From assembly GCA_003818605.1 (NCBI GenBank), contig RPQS01000034.1, forward strand, positions 1-39,242: a DNA stretch of 39,242 nucleotides, written 5' to 3'. The notes beneath the pieces were generated by a model. The model was not told where the DNA came from. It saw nothing but the letters and a program-made list of their open reading frames with translations, and made no database searches. The position numbers were made by a program, and so were the translations under genes. The DNA comes from Candidatus Zhuqueibacterota bacterium. Its GTDB lineage: Bacteria; Electryoneota; RPQS01. Positions 1 through 9,800 of the stretch are shown one piece after another. Each line of letters starts with the position of its first letter. Position 1 is the stretch's first letter.

Positions 1-1
1 C

Positions 2-1036
2 ATCTACATCCTCGAGGAAGGAACGGAAGACATCATTCCCGAGGAGATCATTTCCGATGAAGCGCGATCTCGGGTTACGCAGGCGTTCAGCCGCACGATA
101 GAAAAAGTGACCGAAGCGGCGTCGCTCCGTCAGGATATTCCGCCCGAGAAGCTGCGAGTCGTTATCGAAAGAGCCTCCGAATTCCGCAATGTGGTGGACG
201 TGGATCATGTGACGTCCGAAATCACGTCGGTGGTGGATGAGATTCTCGATTCCAGCGCGCAAATCCTCAATCAGACTTTAATCAAGAGTCGGACCGGCTA
301 CCGAACCGAACATGCCGTGGATACCACGCTGGTGACGCTGCTCATTGCCCGTCACCTGCTTTACAGCCGCCGGGATCTGGTGGAAATCGGGACCGGAGCG
401 TTTCTCCACGATCTGGGCAAGCTTGCATTTCCGACGCTGATCGCCAAGCCTGCCGCGGAGTATACCGATGACGAGCGCTTCTTGATGCGCGAGCATCCGG
501 TGTTCGGTCAGCAGCTCTTATCGCATAGCACCGACCGCCTGTTCATGGCTCAGACGACGATCCTGCATCATCACGAACGCCAAGACGGTTTGGGTTACCC
601 GCTGGGACTTCGCGGACGGAATGAAAAACCGTATTTGAACGGACACGATACCAAGAAGTATATTTTCCCGTTCGCCGAGATTCTTGCCGTGGCCAATGTC
701 TACGACAATTATATTTCGCACCATAATCAATCCCCTCTGTCTCCCGAAGCGGCGCTGGTGGAAATTCTGCGCCGGGCACGGACGGTTTTTAACTCCGAAG
801 TCGTCGCGTTGCTCGCGAAAGTGATTTCCATTTTTCCCGTTGGCGGCATGGTAAGCATCGTTGATTGTTCGAATCCGCACCTCATCGGCATGGTCGGCGC
901 GGTCATGAAGTCCAATTCCGAACGTCCGCACTACCCGATTGTGGTATTGCTGCGAGATGCCCAGGGACGAAAAATTACCCCCAAAACCGTTGATCTGACT
1001 TCGGAAAAGTTCGTCCGCCTTGATTTAGTCCAATAG
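2..1036 (+). CDS. HD-GYP domain protein, 5' end outside window
   Basis: The frame is open from base 2, so the true start lies upstream; the in-frame GTG at 107 is not needed as a start. HD-GYP proteins are metal-dependent phosphodiesterases that usually hydrolyse cyclic di-GMP. Visible family signatures, in order, are an early conserved His (TEHAVDTTLV), the HDLGK motif, the following EHPVFGQQLL, and the HHERQDGLGYPLGLRG block that defines the GYP subtype. The segment before the domain is helical and not recognised. In the last metal-ligand motif, usually A-D-x-Y/F-D, the sequence is VANVYDNY, so the first Asp is Asn. Activity is therefore uncertain although the other ligands are present. The next gene starts 72 bases downstream on the same strand. 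Family assignment is secure; substrate is inferred. Confidence 0.85.
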   Translation: MYILEEGTEDIIPEEIISDEARSRVTQAFSRTIEKVTEAASLRQDIPPEKLRVVIERASEFRNVVDVDHVTSEITSVVDEILDSSAQILNQTLIKSRTGYRTEHAVDTTLVTLLIARHLLYSRRDLVEIGTGAFLHDLGKLAFPTLIAKPAAEYTDDERFLMREHPVFGQQLLSHSTDRLFMAQTTILHHHERQDGLGYPLGLRGRNEKPYLNGHDTKKYIFPFAEILAVANVYDNYISHHNQSPLSPEAALVEILRRARTVFNSEVVALLAKVISIFPVGGMVSIVDCSNPHLIGMVGAVMKSNSERPHYPIVVLLRDAQGRKITPKTVDLTSEKFVRLDLVQ

Positions 1037-1063
1037 CCCAGACCCTTCCCTTTTTCCCTTCGC

Positions 1064-1078
1064 TTTCGTATATTTCCC
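1064..1078 (+). promoter_or_regulatory. Possible -10 promoter element
   Basis: The 15-mer TTTCGTATATTTCCC lies 30 bases before the ATG at 1109. A near-identical 15-mer (13 of 15 identical) lies directly before the unrelated gene at 23575. Recurrence upstream of two start codons and the TATATT core suggest a lineage-specific promoter element. No clear -35 was identified. Confidence 0.3.
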
Positions 1079-1108
1079 GAAGACTTTCTTTTCAATTCGG
1101 GAGAATCC

Positions 1109-2209
1109 ATGAAATCCGTCATACTGTCCCTTTTTTGTACATTACTGGCTTTTATGCCCTTATGTGCCGAAACGGTGGTGGAACACACGATAACCGTTCC
1201 CGCCTCTCCTTTGCAGGTTTTTAACGCTTTCACTGCGGACTGGCAAATCCGCCAATGGAGCGGAGCTGCGGGAGTAACCGTAGATGCACGGGAGGGTGGA
1301 ATCTGGCGCTTCAGTTACGCAAGCGGTGATTTCTACGAAGGAATCTACGAGATCGTGAATCGTCAGGCAAGCTTGGTTTTCGGTCTGTTGGTTGCCGGGG
1401 AAAATACTCACGCCACGGTAGATTTTTTTCGTATGGGCGATAGTACGCAAGTGCGTATCCGTCATGATTCCGAAGTTCAAGGTTCCGCTCGCGACTCGAT
1501 CCGTACGAAAATTATCAGGTTCTGGGATACTCTGTTGCCGCAGCTTACGGATTATCTGACGCACATTCCGGGCAGCTATATAGCCGCGCCTCCGGAAGTC
1601 GGCGCGCATCCTACCGTCTTGGTTCTGCATGACCGATTCGGACTCAATCGTACGATTCGCGCATATTGTGATTCTTTAGCCGCATCCGGTTATATTGCGT
1701 TGGCGGTGGATATGTTCAAGGGGGATGCCACGTCGGATATCACACAGGCGGCGCGCTATCTCGAACTGGCTCAGCCGGAGCAATCGTTAAATGCCGCGCG
1801 GCAAGCTTATCAGGCGCTGCTGAAGGATTCCATCGTTCAGAAAAATCGTATTGCCGTTTGGGGCTTCGGTTACGGCTCAAACTTCGCTTTGAGTTTGGCT
1901 GCGGAAACGCCAAGACTGAAGGCTTGTGTCATCTGGCAGAGTGCCGTTTTACCGGCTGCGGATGTTCTAAGACGGACTGCCGCGCCCGTACTGGGTGTTT
2001 TCACCGATTTCGATGTGAAGAATCCGCGCATGGAAATTAAAGCTTTCGACCAGACGCTGGTTCAAGCCGGTGCACGTGTGGAAACGGTTATTCTTCCCGG
2101 CGGACGCGATTTTGCCGATCCCGCTTACGGGGAGAGCTATAGCAACTCAGCCATATCGGACGGCTGGAAACGGAGTATTCTGTTTCTTGACAAACAACTC
2201 CGTCTCTAA
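1109..2209 (+). CDS. Exported SRPBCC + dienelactone-hydrolase-like fusion, catalytic residues lost
   Basis: The 366-residue protein starts at an ATG with a GGGAG site six bases upstream. Residues 1-20 form a signal peptide ending at about LCA-E. Residues 22-150 resemble the SRPBCC/AHSA1 ligand-binding fold (T-V-x-A-S-P-L-Q-V-F-N-A-F, W-S-G, G-G-x-W-R-F). Residues 160-366 resemble the dienelactone hydrolase alpha/beta fold (VLVLHDRFGLN, YIALAVDMF, IAVWGFGYGSNFAL, YSNSAISDGWKRSILFL). In that family the nucleophile elbow reads G-F/Y-C-x-G-G and the catalytic His sits in a G-x-x-H-x-F motif. Here these read G-F-G254-Y-G-S and G-G-R333-D-F, so the Cys and His are replaced by Gly and Arg; an Asp (D302) remains. 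By inference it is a periplasmic binding or non-catalytic protein rather than a hydrolase. Confidence 0.75.
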   Translation: MKSVILSLFCTLLAFMPLCAETVVEHTITVPASPLQVFNAFTADWQIRQWSGAAGVTVDAREGGIWRFSYASGDFYEGIYEIVNRQASLVFGLLVAGENTHATVDFFRMGDSTQVRIRHDSEVQGSARDSIRTKIIRFWDTLLPQLTDYLTHIPGSYIAAPPEVGAHPTVLVLHDRFGLNRTIRAYCDSLAASGYIALAVDMFKGDATSDITQAARYLELAQPEQSLNAARQAYQALLKDSIVQKNRIAVWGFGYGSNFALSLAAETPRLKACVIWQSAVLPAADVLRRTAAPVLGVFTDFDVKNPRMEIKAFDQTLVQAGARVETVILPGGRDFADPAYGESYSNSAISDGWKRSILFLDKQLRL

Positions 2210-2398
2210 TCAGCTTTATATTGGTTTCTAACATTCTGAATGTTTTGTAGTTGACCATACCATGAGGGTGGTGCAACATTTCTCTCGTTGATTAATCAAA
2301 TTATTGTTAAGCCATGCCCGGTTCGCTTGTCCCACCGAGCACCCCTGATAATGCACACGTCATACTCATCCTACCTGTTTATCGTTCAGGAGAAAACC

Positions 2399-4462
2399 AT
2401 GCGGAAATTGTATTGCCCGAAAGCGATTTGGATTATTCTGGCGCTGATGCTGCCGTTCCTGCTCATCAGTGTGGAATCTGCGCTGGCGCAAACCAAGGAA
2501 ATCAAAGAACGCAGCGAAATCCCCGAAAAGTACAAATGGGATCTCAGCGCTCTCTACAAATCCGACGACGCCTGGGAAGCCGATTTTAAGGTTGTCGAAG
2601 GCATGATTCCCTCGATCAAGAGTTACGAAGGCAAGATCAGCAAGTCGGGTGCCGACATGCTTGCCTATTTTAAACTGACGGAAGATGCGGCAAAGAAAGT
2701 CGAGAATATGCAAGTCTATGCGGGCATGTCTTTCGATCAGGATACCCGCAATCAGAAATACACCGGCTTCAAAGATCGCATTCAGACATTGGCGGCGCAG
2801 TTCGGCGAAGCGGCCTCATGGTTCACACCCGAATTGGTATCCATTCCCGATGCGACGTTCGAGAAATGGTACAAAGAAGTACCCGGACTGGCGATGTATC
2901 GCCACGGCATTGACGATGAACTGCGTACTCGGGCGCACACTCTAAGCCCCGCCGAAGAAAAGTTGCTGGCGCTAAGTTCCAACGTAGCCCAATGCCCGAC
3001 CAATGCGAACACAGCGCTGCGCATTGCCGATATAAAGTTCCCGACGGTGAAAGATGAAGACGGCAACGACGTACAGCTCTCCGAAGGCCGCGCGTTCATG
3101 CTGATGGAAAGCAGCGACAAGCGGGTACGCCGTGACGCCGCCATCAAGCTGCTGGAAACGTACATGCAGTATCAGAACACGGCGGCGGCTTTGATGAGCG
3201 GAAACATGGCCGGGGACGTGTTCTATGCGCGAGCCCGCAATTACAACTCTTCTCTGCATGCGTCGCTGGACGCGGACAACATTGATACCACGGTTTTTCT
3301 AAACCTTGTGGCCAGTGTGAAGAAAAACGTCGGTGCGCTGCAAAAGTACGTGGATCTGCGGCGGCGGGCACTGGGATTGGATTTCATTCACAGCTACGAT
3401 ATGGTGACTCCGCTGATCGCCGAAACCCGCGAGACGGTTCCTTACGATAAGGCTGTCACTACAATCACCACCGCCATGGCCCCAATGGGCAAGGATTACG
3501 GCGAAGCTATGGCGAAAGTATTCAACAGCCGCTGGGTGGACGTTTACGAGACCAAGAACAAGCAGGCGGGCGCCTATTCTTGGGGCACGTTCATGAGCCA
3601 TCCCTACATGCTGCTCAATTACAACGAAACGCTGGACGACATGTTCACAACGGCGCATGAATTGGGGCATGCTGTTCATACGTATTACAGCCATAAGACT
3701 CAGCCGTATACCTATTCAGGCTACACGCTGTTCAACGCGGAAGTCGCCTCCACGTTCAATGAAGCCCTGCTGATGGATCATCTCCTGAAGACGGAGAAGA
3801 ATCCGGCCAAACGTCTGTATCTGGTGAATCAGTATATTGACAATTTCCGCGGCACGGTGTTTACGCAGGTCATGTTTGCTGATTTCGAACTTAAGATGCA
3901 TCGCGCCGCCGAAGCGGGCGAGCCTCTTACCGCGGAGAGCCTGAGCGAAATGTACATGCAAACGCTGAAAGAATTCTATGGCCCTGGCATTGACGATAGC
4001 TCTGGCACTGACGATAGCAACCTACTTTTTAGTTATAAGGAGACTTTTGATCCAACAACTCGAGATACTTCGGTTACGATGCAAATCGGTGACACAACTT
4101 ACCATGTCGGCGGCGAATCTAACCTTGTTAGCGTCAACACGCACTTTGTGTATGATCCGCAATACGCCTATACGTGGATCCGCATTCCCCACTTCTACCG
4201 CAATTTCTATGTCTATAAGTACGCCACGGGCTTCCTGTCCGCGCAGGCGCTTTCGCAAAAGGTGCTGAAAGGAGAGAAAGGTGCACATGAGGCATACATC
4301 GGCTACCTTTCCTCCGGTTCTTCCAAGTATCCGCTGGATCTGCTCAAGGATGCCGGTGTGGATCTGACCAAGCCGGACGCTGTTGAGGCCGGAATGAAGA
4401 AGTTCGGCGAACTCGTGGACGAGATGGAAAGACTTCTCAAGCAGACCGGGAAGATCAAATAA
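2399..4462 (+). CDS. Exported oligoendopeptidase F-type M3 metallopeptidase
   Basis: The chosen start is the ATG at 2399, preceded by CAGGAG at a good distance and followed by a signal peptide (hydrophobic IWIILALMLPFLLI, cleavage near ALA-Q). Upstream in-frame codons lack a site and do not look like protein. The mature part matches oligoendopeptidase F (family M3B) from PEKYKWDLSALY onward. The zinc motif H420-E-L-G-H424 lies in TTAHELGHAVHTYYS, with the third ligand Glu in FNAEVASTFNEALL. The C-terminal RIPHFYRNFYVYKYATG signature is intact. Between about residues 530 and 592, where the family normally has a short FGP..W linker, there is roughly 45 residues of extra sequence that begins with a duplicated hexapeptide. 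It probably degrades peptides in the periplasm, unlike typical cytoplasmic PepF. Confidence 0.9.
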   Translation: MRKLYCPKAIWIILALMLPFLLISVESALAQTKEIKERSEIPEKYKWDLSALYKSDDAWEADFKVVEGMIPSIKSYEGKISKSGADMLAYFKLTEDAAKKVENMQVYAGMSFDQDTRNQKYTGFKDRIQTLAAQFGEAASWFTPELVSIPDATFEKWYKEVPGLAMYRHGIDDELRTRAHTLSPAEEKLLALSSNVAQCPTNANTALRIADIKFPTVKDEDGNDVQLSEGRAFMLMESSDKRVRRDAAIKLLETYMQYQNTAAALMSGNMAGDVFYARARNYNSSLHASLDADNIDTTVFLNLVASVKKNVGALQKYVDLRRRALGLDFIHSYDMVTPLIAETRETVPYDKAVTTITTAMAPMGKDYGEAMAKVFNSRWVDVYETKNKQAGAYSWGTFMSHPYMLLNYNETLDDMFTTAHELGHAVHTYYSHKTQPYTYSGYTLFNAEVASTFNEALLMDHLLKTEKNPAKRLYLVNQYIDNFRGTVFTQVMFADFELKMHRAAEAGEPLTAESLSEMYMQTLKEFYGPGIDDSSGTDDSNLLFSYKETFDPTTRDTSVTMQIGDTTYHVGGESNLVSVNTHFVYDPQYAYTWIRIPHFYRNFYVYKYATGFLSAQALSQKVLKGEKGAHEAYIGYLSSGSSKYPLDLLKDAGVDLTKPDAVEAGMKKFGELVDEMERLLKQTGKIK
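3984..4019 (+). repeat. 18-bp imperfect tandem duplication inside the peptidase gene
   Basis: Two adjacent copies, CTGGCATTGACGATAGCT and CTGGCACTGACGATAGCA, differ at two positions. They encode the tandem hexapeptides G-I-D-D-S-S and G-T-D-D-S-N. The duplication marks the start of an insert that reads as more AT-rich than the surrounding gene and that is absent from typical oligoendopeptidase F proteins. Confidence 0.85.
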
Positions 4463-4485
4463 ATCTCTCGGCGTACAGATATCGC

Positions 4486-4516
4486 AAAGGCCGGATCGTT
4501 TGATCCGGCCTTTTTT
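4486..4516 (+). terminator. Intrinsic terminator after the M3 peptidase gene
   Basis: A perfect 12-bp stem (AAAGGCCGGATC / GATCCGGCCTTT) with a GTTT loop runs directly into six T residues on the plus strand, 23 bases after the peptidase stop codon. It lies between two convergent genes. On the minus strand only three T residues follow the stem, so it would be weaker for pyrD. Confidence 0.9.
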
Positions 4517-4539
4517 ATCTCACCGTGACGCGTAAAAAA

Positions 4540-5553
4540 TTATATCTTCAGCAGCTTCTTCACGCAGTGAGGCCCTAAATAGATAAAGGGAGTGTACACT
4601 TGCACCAGATTCGCTCCGCAAGCAAGAATTCGCTGCAGGCGTTCCGGAGATGAGATTCCACCTGCGGCGATGATCGTTTGACTCGCCGTAAGTTCGCTGC
4701 GCAATATTCTTACGAGTTCAACGGTGCGGGGAAACTGCGGCGCTCCCGACAATCCGCCGCGTTCCAAAGTTGCCGCACGCGGAACGAGATCGCGCCGGAT
4801 AGTCGTGTTTCCCGCAACCACACCCGCCAAATTCAACTCACGCGCCAGCCGTCCCACGGCGGAAACATCTTCATCAGCCAAATCGGGTGCGATTTTGACG
4901 AGCAGCGGTTTGTTCGCGCGTGCTGAATTATATTCGATAAGCGGAGACAACAACGGTTTCAACACTCCGACGGCCTGCATATCGCGTAATCCGGCCGTAT
5001 TGGGAGAAGATACGTTGACGACAAAGTAATCTCCCAACTCGTACAGATGGTCAAATACTTTACGATAATCGCTGATCGCTTCGTCCGCAGGCGTATCTGC
5101 GTTCTTACCGATATTGATTCCCACCGGAATTCGCAACAGACCGCCTTCGCGTAACGCTTGCAAGCGCCGCCCCGCCGCTTCCATTCCTTCGCCCGGAAAT
5201 CCCAGAGCGTTTACCAGAGCCTCTGCTTCGGGAAATCTCCAGATTCGCGGCCTGGGATTGCCCGGTTGAGGCCGCGGAGTAATCGTTCCGACTTCCACAA
5301 ACGCAAATCCGAGTTCCTGCAAGGCAAACACAACGCGTACGTCCTTGTCGAATCCCGCTGCAATTCCCAGCGGATGTGCGAAGTGAAACCCCATGGCTTC
5401 CACGGGCTGTGATGGCGTTGATCCCGCCATCATGCGGATCACAGAACGGCCAGCCGCGCTCCGCTGTAATTGTTCGAGCCGATGCAAAACGGTTTCATGA
5501 ACCGATTCCGCATCCCGCAGAAAAAATATTTTACGAAATAATGCGTACATCAT
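4540..5553 (-). CDS. pyrD: Dihydroorotate dehydrogenase (quinone), class 2
   Basis: The 337-residue protein catalyses quinone-linked oxidation of dihydroorotate to orotate in pyrimidine synthesis, at the inner face of the cytoplasmic membrane. Class 2 features are visible: the N-terminal membrane-associating helix (MYALFRKIFFL...), HPLGIAAGFDKD, FVEVGTITPRPQPGNPRPR, INIGKN, and NVSSPNTAGLR, which carries the catalytic Ser used by class 2 enzymes. The phosphate-binding IIAAGGISSPE and YTPFIYLGPH near the end are also present. The start has two adjacent ATG codons. It is the last gene of the minus-strand string, seven bases after the barrel gene, so it is probably co-transcribed with the Tam genes. 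Length is normal for the family. Confidence 0.95.
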   Translation of the reverse strand: MMYALFRKIFFLRDAESVHETVLHRLEQLQRSAAGRSVIRMMAGSTPSQPVEAMGFHFAHPLGIAAGFDKDVRVVFALQELGFAFVEVGTITPRPQPGNPRPRIWRFPEAEALVNALGFPGEGMEAAGRRLQALREGGLLRIPVGINIGKNADTPADEAISDYRKVFDHLYELGDYFVVNVSSPNTAGLRDMQAVGVLKPLLSPLIEYNSARANKPLLVKIAPDLADEDVSAVGRLARELNLAGVVAGNTTIRRDLVPRAATLERGGLSGAPQFPRTVELVRILRSELTASQTIIAAGGISSPERLQRILACGANLVQVYTPFIYLGPHCVKKLLKI

Positions 5554-5560
5554 TCAACTG

Positions 5561-6835
5561 TTAAAAGTGAACGCCCGTATTGATGACATATTCCGTATCT
5601 CCCTCGCGATTGAGCGAGGCGCTGAGTTCAAGAATCTCGAAATAGGGAACGCGTATATAAAATCCCGCGCCGAATCCGAGTCTTTCCAGCAGGCGACCGT
5701 CCAGCGTCAATTCGCCGTGTTCCACCAACAACATTCCGGAGATTCCCCATGGCAATTTCTGTCCCCATTTTCCGAACATAGGGAGATCGTATGTGGTTTC
5801 GCGCGTGATTGGGAATCGCAGTTCTGCCGCTCCGACGAGATATCCGGCCGATTCGCTTTTTTCATTATGATAGCCGCGCAGTCCGGAATTGAATCCGTGA
5901 TAGAAATGCGCCCAAGCCGGGGTGTTGGATGTAGACGTAGCGGCGCTGCCGTGCAGAGCCAGAATCCACGGGCGCGAACCGGAGGACAACGGAAGGTAGC
6001 CGCGCAGATCAATAGCCGAGCGGACAAATCCTATGTTTCCCGACACCAGATCGCATCCCACTGAGGCGCGTGCTCCGCGCGACGGATACCATTCCAGATC
6101 GCGGCGGTCAATCACGGCATACGGCGAACACCACACCGTTTGGTCGTGTCGTCCTTGCGCCGGGAAATTATCTTCCTGTAAAATTCCCCTGTAAGTCAGC
6201 AGCAATCCCAAGCGCGATGGCGCGCCTTCGCGCGTGCTGACGTCTATGCCATAGCGAACATCGCGCATACGCCGCGTCGAATCCAAAACCGACGCATGAC
6301 GGTCGGAGACCCGCAGGTTTTGAAAAGCGAGCCGAACGGCCAACTTTCGCTTCGAAGACAACCATCGAGTGCGGTATCCCAATTGAAATCCCTGCGCCGC
6401 GCCGAATTGTCCCATTCCGAATAACTGTGCGGCGTTGCCGCGAAAATTAATATGCTGCGCGCCCGCGTAGATGGTGACTTTTTCCGAGATAGATTCCGGA
6501 TCCCGTATGACGTCTGTGAACTGACCTTCCGTAAATTCGAAAGACAGCACGGGCCAGAGCGGCCACAACTCAGTCAGTTGAACATGTACGTTTCCTGCGG
6601 AGTCGGCCTGCACTTCCACGTGATTGAAGATCGAAAGATTCAGCAGTCGGCGACGGGCTCCATCGAGGTCGGACGTTGAAACGGAATCGCCGGTTTGAAA
6701 CCGCAGTTCCCTCTCGACGACCCATGTGCGGGTCAAGCGGAGACCTTCCAACTCGATATGGCGCACAACCATTCTTTCCTCTGCGAAAAGATTGATCGCA
6801 ATAAAAAGGACGATGATCCATGTGCGCAGGAGCAT
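5561..6835 (-). CDS. Small Omp85-family outer-membrane barrel with one POTRA domain
   Basis: The 424-residue protein has a short signal peptide (MLLRTWIIVLFIAINLFAEE). One POTRA-like domain follows at about residues 20-95 (VVRHIELEGLRLTRTWVVERELRFQ, then a DL-x-x-A-R-R-R-L-L-N-L-S-I-F motif typical of POTRA helices). The rest is beta-rich with a patatin/BamA-like barrel pattern (RRDLEWYPSRGARASVG, FNSGLRGYHNE, a VGAAELRFPI strand) and a C-terminal aromatic residue (VHF), as in barrel substrates of the Bam complex. The start codon directly abuts the TAA of tamB (TAAATG), which indicates translational coupling. It is shorter than BamA or TamA. A role in inserting or secreting a specific outer-membrane client is inferred from position only. 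Confidence 0.75.
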   Translation of the reverse strand: MLLRTWIIVLFIAINLFAEERMVVRHIELEGLRLTRTWVVERELRFQTGDSVSTSDLDGARRRLLNLSIFNHVEVQADSAGNVHVQLTELWPLWPVLSFEFTEGQFTDVIRDPESISEKVTIYAGAQHINFRGNAAQLFGMGQFGAAQGFQLGYRTRWLSSKRKLAVRLAFQNLRVSDRHASVLDSTRRMRDVRYGIDVSTREGAPSRLGLLLTYRGILQEDNFPAQGRHDQTVWCSPYAVIDRRDLEWYPSRGARASVGCDLVSGNIGFVRSAIDLRGYLPLSSGSRPWILALHGSAATSTSNTPAWAHFYHGFNSGLRGYHNEKSESAGYLVGAAELRFPITRETTYDLPMFGKWGQKLPWGISGMLLVEHGELTLDGRLLERLGFGAGFYIRVPYFEILELSASLNREGDTEYVINTGVHF

Positions 6836-9800
6836 TTATCTCCAATCCACTTGCAGGTACATATCGAAGGAGGAGCTTTCTTTGCCGGTTTGCCGGGCAC
6901 TTATCTTTAGCCAATCGAACAGACGGTATTCCACGGTTACTTGCTGACCGGATTGAACGGTTTGAATCGGCTGCAGAACGCGAATGAACAAGCGATTGGT
7001 GAGATACGTTCCCACTTCCAGCGTGCCGCCGGTCAGGTCGGAAATTCCGCCCTTGCCGGGACGGTACTCGAACATGTCAATGCCCGCTAAATTGCCGACC
7101 ATGCCCGAAAGCTGGCTGGTCGCAGCCTCCGTAAGCGTAGTGGTCAACTCGCCTTTGGCCACCGCCATGTCCAGCCCGCTTTGCGCAACCGAACCCAGAG
7201 TCAAGGCTCCGATAATATCTATATCGGTCATTTCCGTTCCGTCCGACCAAGTTCCGTCAGTTTGTATCTGCGCGCGGGACATGCTGCCAAAGACGTGCAG
7301 AGTGATTTCCTTGACGCGTTCGGGGGGATGAGGATAAACCGCCTTGATGTCCAGCGCGGGATCGTTAATCGGGCCGTCGAAACGGACGACTCCTTCCGTA
7401 ACACGCAGCTCTTTTCCCAAGAAGGTCACGCTGCCGCGCAGCACATTTATTTCGCCGTTGATCGTGGGTGTCGCGCCCGGATCTTTATAGAGCCAAAGGT
7501 TGCCCGACAATTCCAGATTGACTCCGCCGCCGCGCAGCCAGCAGTTGCCGGGCAGTTCCAACTGCAGTGCGTGAGCCATCGGGCGGTAGAAGCGGGAGAG
7601 CAAAAACGGTGCTTTGGTCGTATCGCCGCGCATTTTTGCCAGCTCCGCTTGCAGGTCAACCTCTTCAACTTGTTTGCTTGTCGCCTGTGTAATACGATAG
7701 AGAACTTCCGGCAGTTTGATTTTCCCGTCTGCCGTAAGTTTCGTCAGCGGTCCGTTTACGGCGGCATTTCCACTGGCGCGAATAGCCATGGTTGCTGAGT
7801 TGACCGCCTCGAAATTGTCCAGATTCAAATCCAAATGCAGTTCGGAGGGCAGGGGAAATGCGATGACGGCCCAGCCGCTGCCGGTTATTTTTCCGGTTGA
7901 AGTGGCATCGAAGCGCGGAATCCGCAGCGTGTCTCCCGTAAGATTCCCCTCTATCGAAATATCATGGATATTCACGCCAAATCGCGCATCGCGATATTTC
8001 CCCTGTTGAATCGAAAAATCGCCCCACCATTGGGGATTGCGTGCGGTTCCGCCAATGGTGATGTCGCCGTCTACGATGCCCTCTAAAGTGGTGCCGAAGG
8101 ACATATAGCGATTCAGTTTGGTGGCGGGCTGAGGAAGCAGTCTTACGTGTCCGTCCATCGGCAGGCTGTCCGCAAGCACAAAACCTTGCGCCAGAGAAAA
8201 GTGTGCGGGAAGCTGTCCCGCGAAAAATGTCAGCGTATCTCCGAACCAGATGACGAATCCGTCCACTACATTCTGACGCTGATCCACCGATGCGTGGCAG
8301 ACAACCTGATCTGCCAGCGGCGAACCATTCATGATAATGCTGTCGGCGGATATACTGATGTCACCTGTTATAGCGGTGTCCGGCCCGGTGATCTGCAAGC
8401 GCGCATTGACCCAGCTTTCGGGCAACGGCAGTTTGAATATGCGCGCCAGTTCGCCGGTCTTGAAACCGGAGAATTCCATAGTGAGATCTTGTTCACCGCC
8501 GCTTTCCACGGTTCCCGCGGCCCGCACCACGCCTACCGGGGAACGCACGGTCAATCCGTCAATGCCAAGCTGCTTGCCCTGCAGGGAAAAGGTGACTGCT
8601 CCTTCCGTTTCCCATGGCACTCCGTATGCTTCGGCACACAGCGAATCCAGAATCAAATCCATTTCCGCGACGGAACGCTGCAACGCGAAGTTTATAGCTA
8701 TATCAATCGTATCGGCTTTTGCCCACGCGTGTAATTTGCCTTTCATCCGTTCCGGTGTGCCTTCAAATCCGAGTTGAATGGAATCTATCACTTGTCCGGC
8801 AGCATGAATCCCGCGAGCGGACATATCGCTTTCAACGAAAAGACTGTCCGGCACGGCGCGTGCAATATCCATATCCATTTGCTCGACGGAGTAATTCCCG
8901 AACCGGGTCTTGCGCAATCGAAGATCGGCGGAGATTTCCAAGCGCGAGATCGAGTCTCCGGCAAGACTGGCTGATCCTGCAGCATTCGCATGGATAGATC
9001 CGCCCAACGTGTCCAACGGCGGAAGCAATCCCCGAAGCGCTTGTTGCGTTTCCTGAAGATCCGGAATGTCCGCAAGCAGGCTAAAGCTCAAGCCGCCGCC
9101 TCGTTCGCCGCTTGCCTGCATATTGATTCGACCGCCCAATCCCGCAGCGGCGAGAGTGTCAATTGAAAATGCATTGCCGCGCACCTGTGCCTTAAAAAAC
9201 AGCGTATCCAAAGAATACTCCCCGAGTGCGCAGCGCGAGAGGTTTACCGCCGCTTCCGCTTCGATTGCCGCGGCATCGAAATTCTTGACATGCAGTTGCA
9301 GCTCGCCGGACAGCGGAGTTAACGTATCAGGAACTACCGGCAGAAAATAGTGCAAGTCGAGTTTTCGGGCATGAATTTTCGCGTCGAGTTCTGCGTGCTT
9401 CGGATCAAAACCTTTCAGGTTGAGATCCACGTCCACACTGCCGTGTTGTGTGTCTAACCGGCCTCGAATTTCGGCGGAGGAATCATGCGATGACGCGTGT
9501 AGATTCGCGTCATCGAGCGTATACTTTCCGTAGTAAGAGTTTTGCAGCGCAAGATCCGCCGTCCATCCGTTCATCCAATCCTTCGTGACGGATTTTTGCA
9601 CGTGGATAATACCGCTGTATTCTTGTCGCGTGCTGTCCCCCGTCAGCGAACCGGGCTGGATGTGCGCAAATTCTATGGAAGCTTGTCCGCCATATTCTTT
9701 TAACGGATAGGGTACGGTTGCGGTGAGATTGAAATTTCCGATTTGGGAAAGATCCGCCTGAATAGACGCTGTTAACACGGTATCCCGCACCGCGCAGGAT

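Noticed and set aside
2230-2246. Palindrome AACATT-CTG-AATGTT followed by TTTTG as a terminator of the DLH-like gene
   Set aside because: The stem is only six A/T-rich pairs, too weak for a confident intrinsic terminator.
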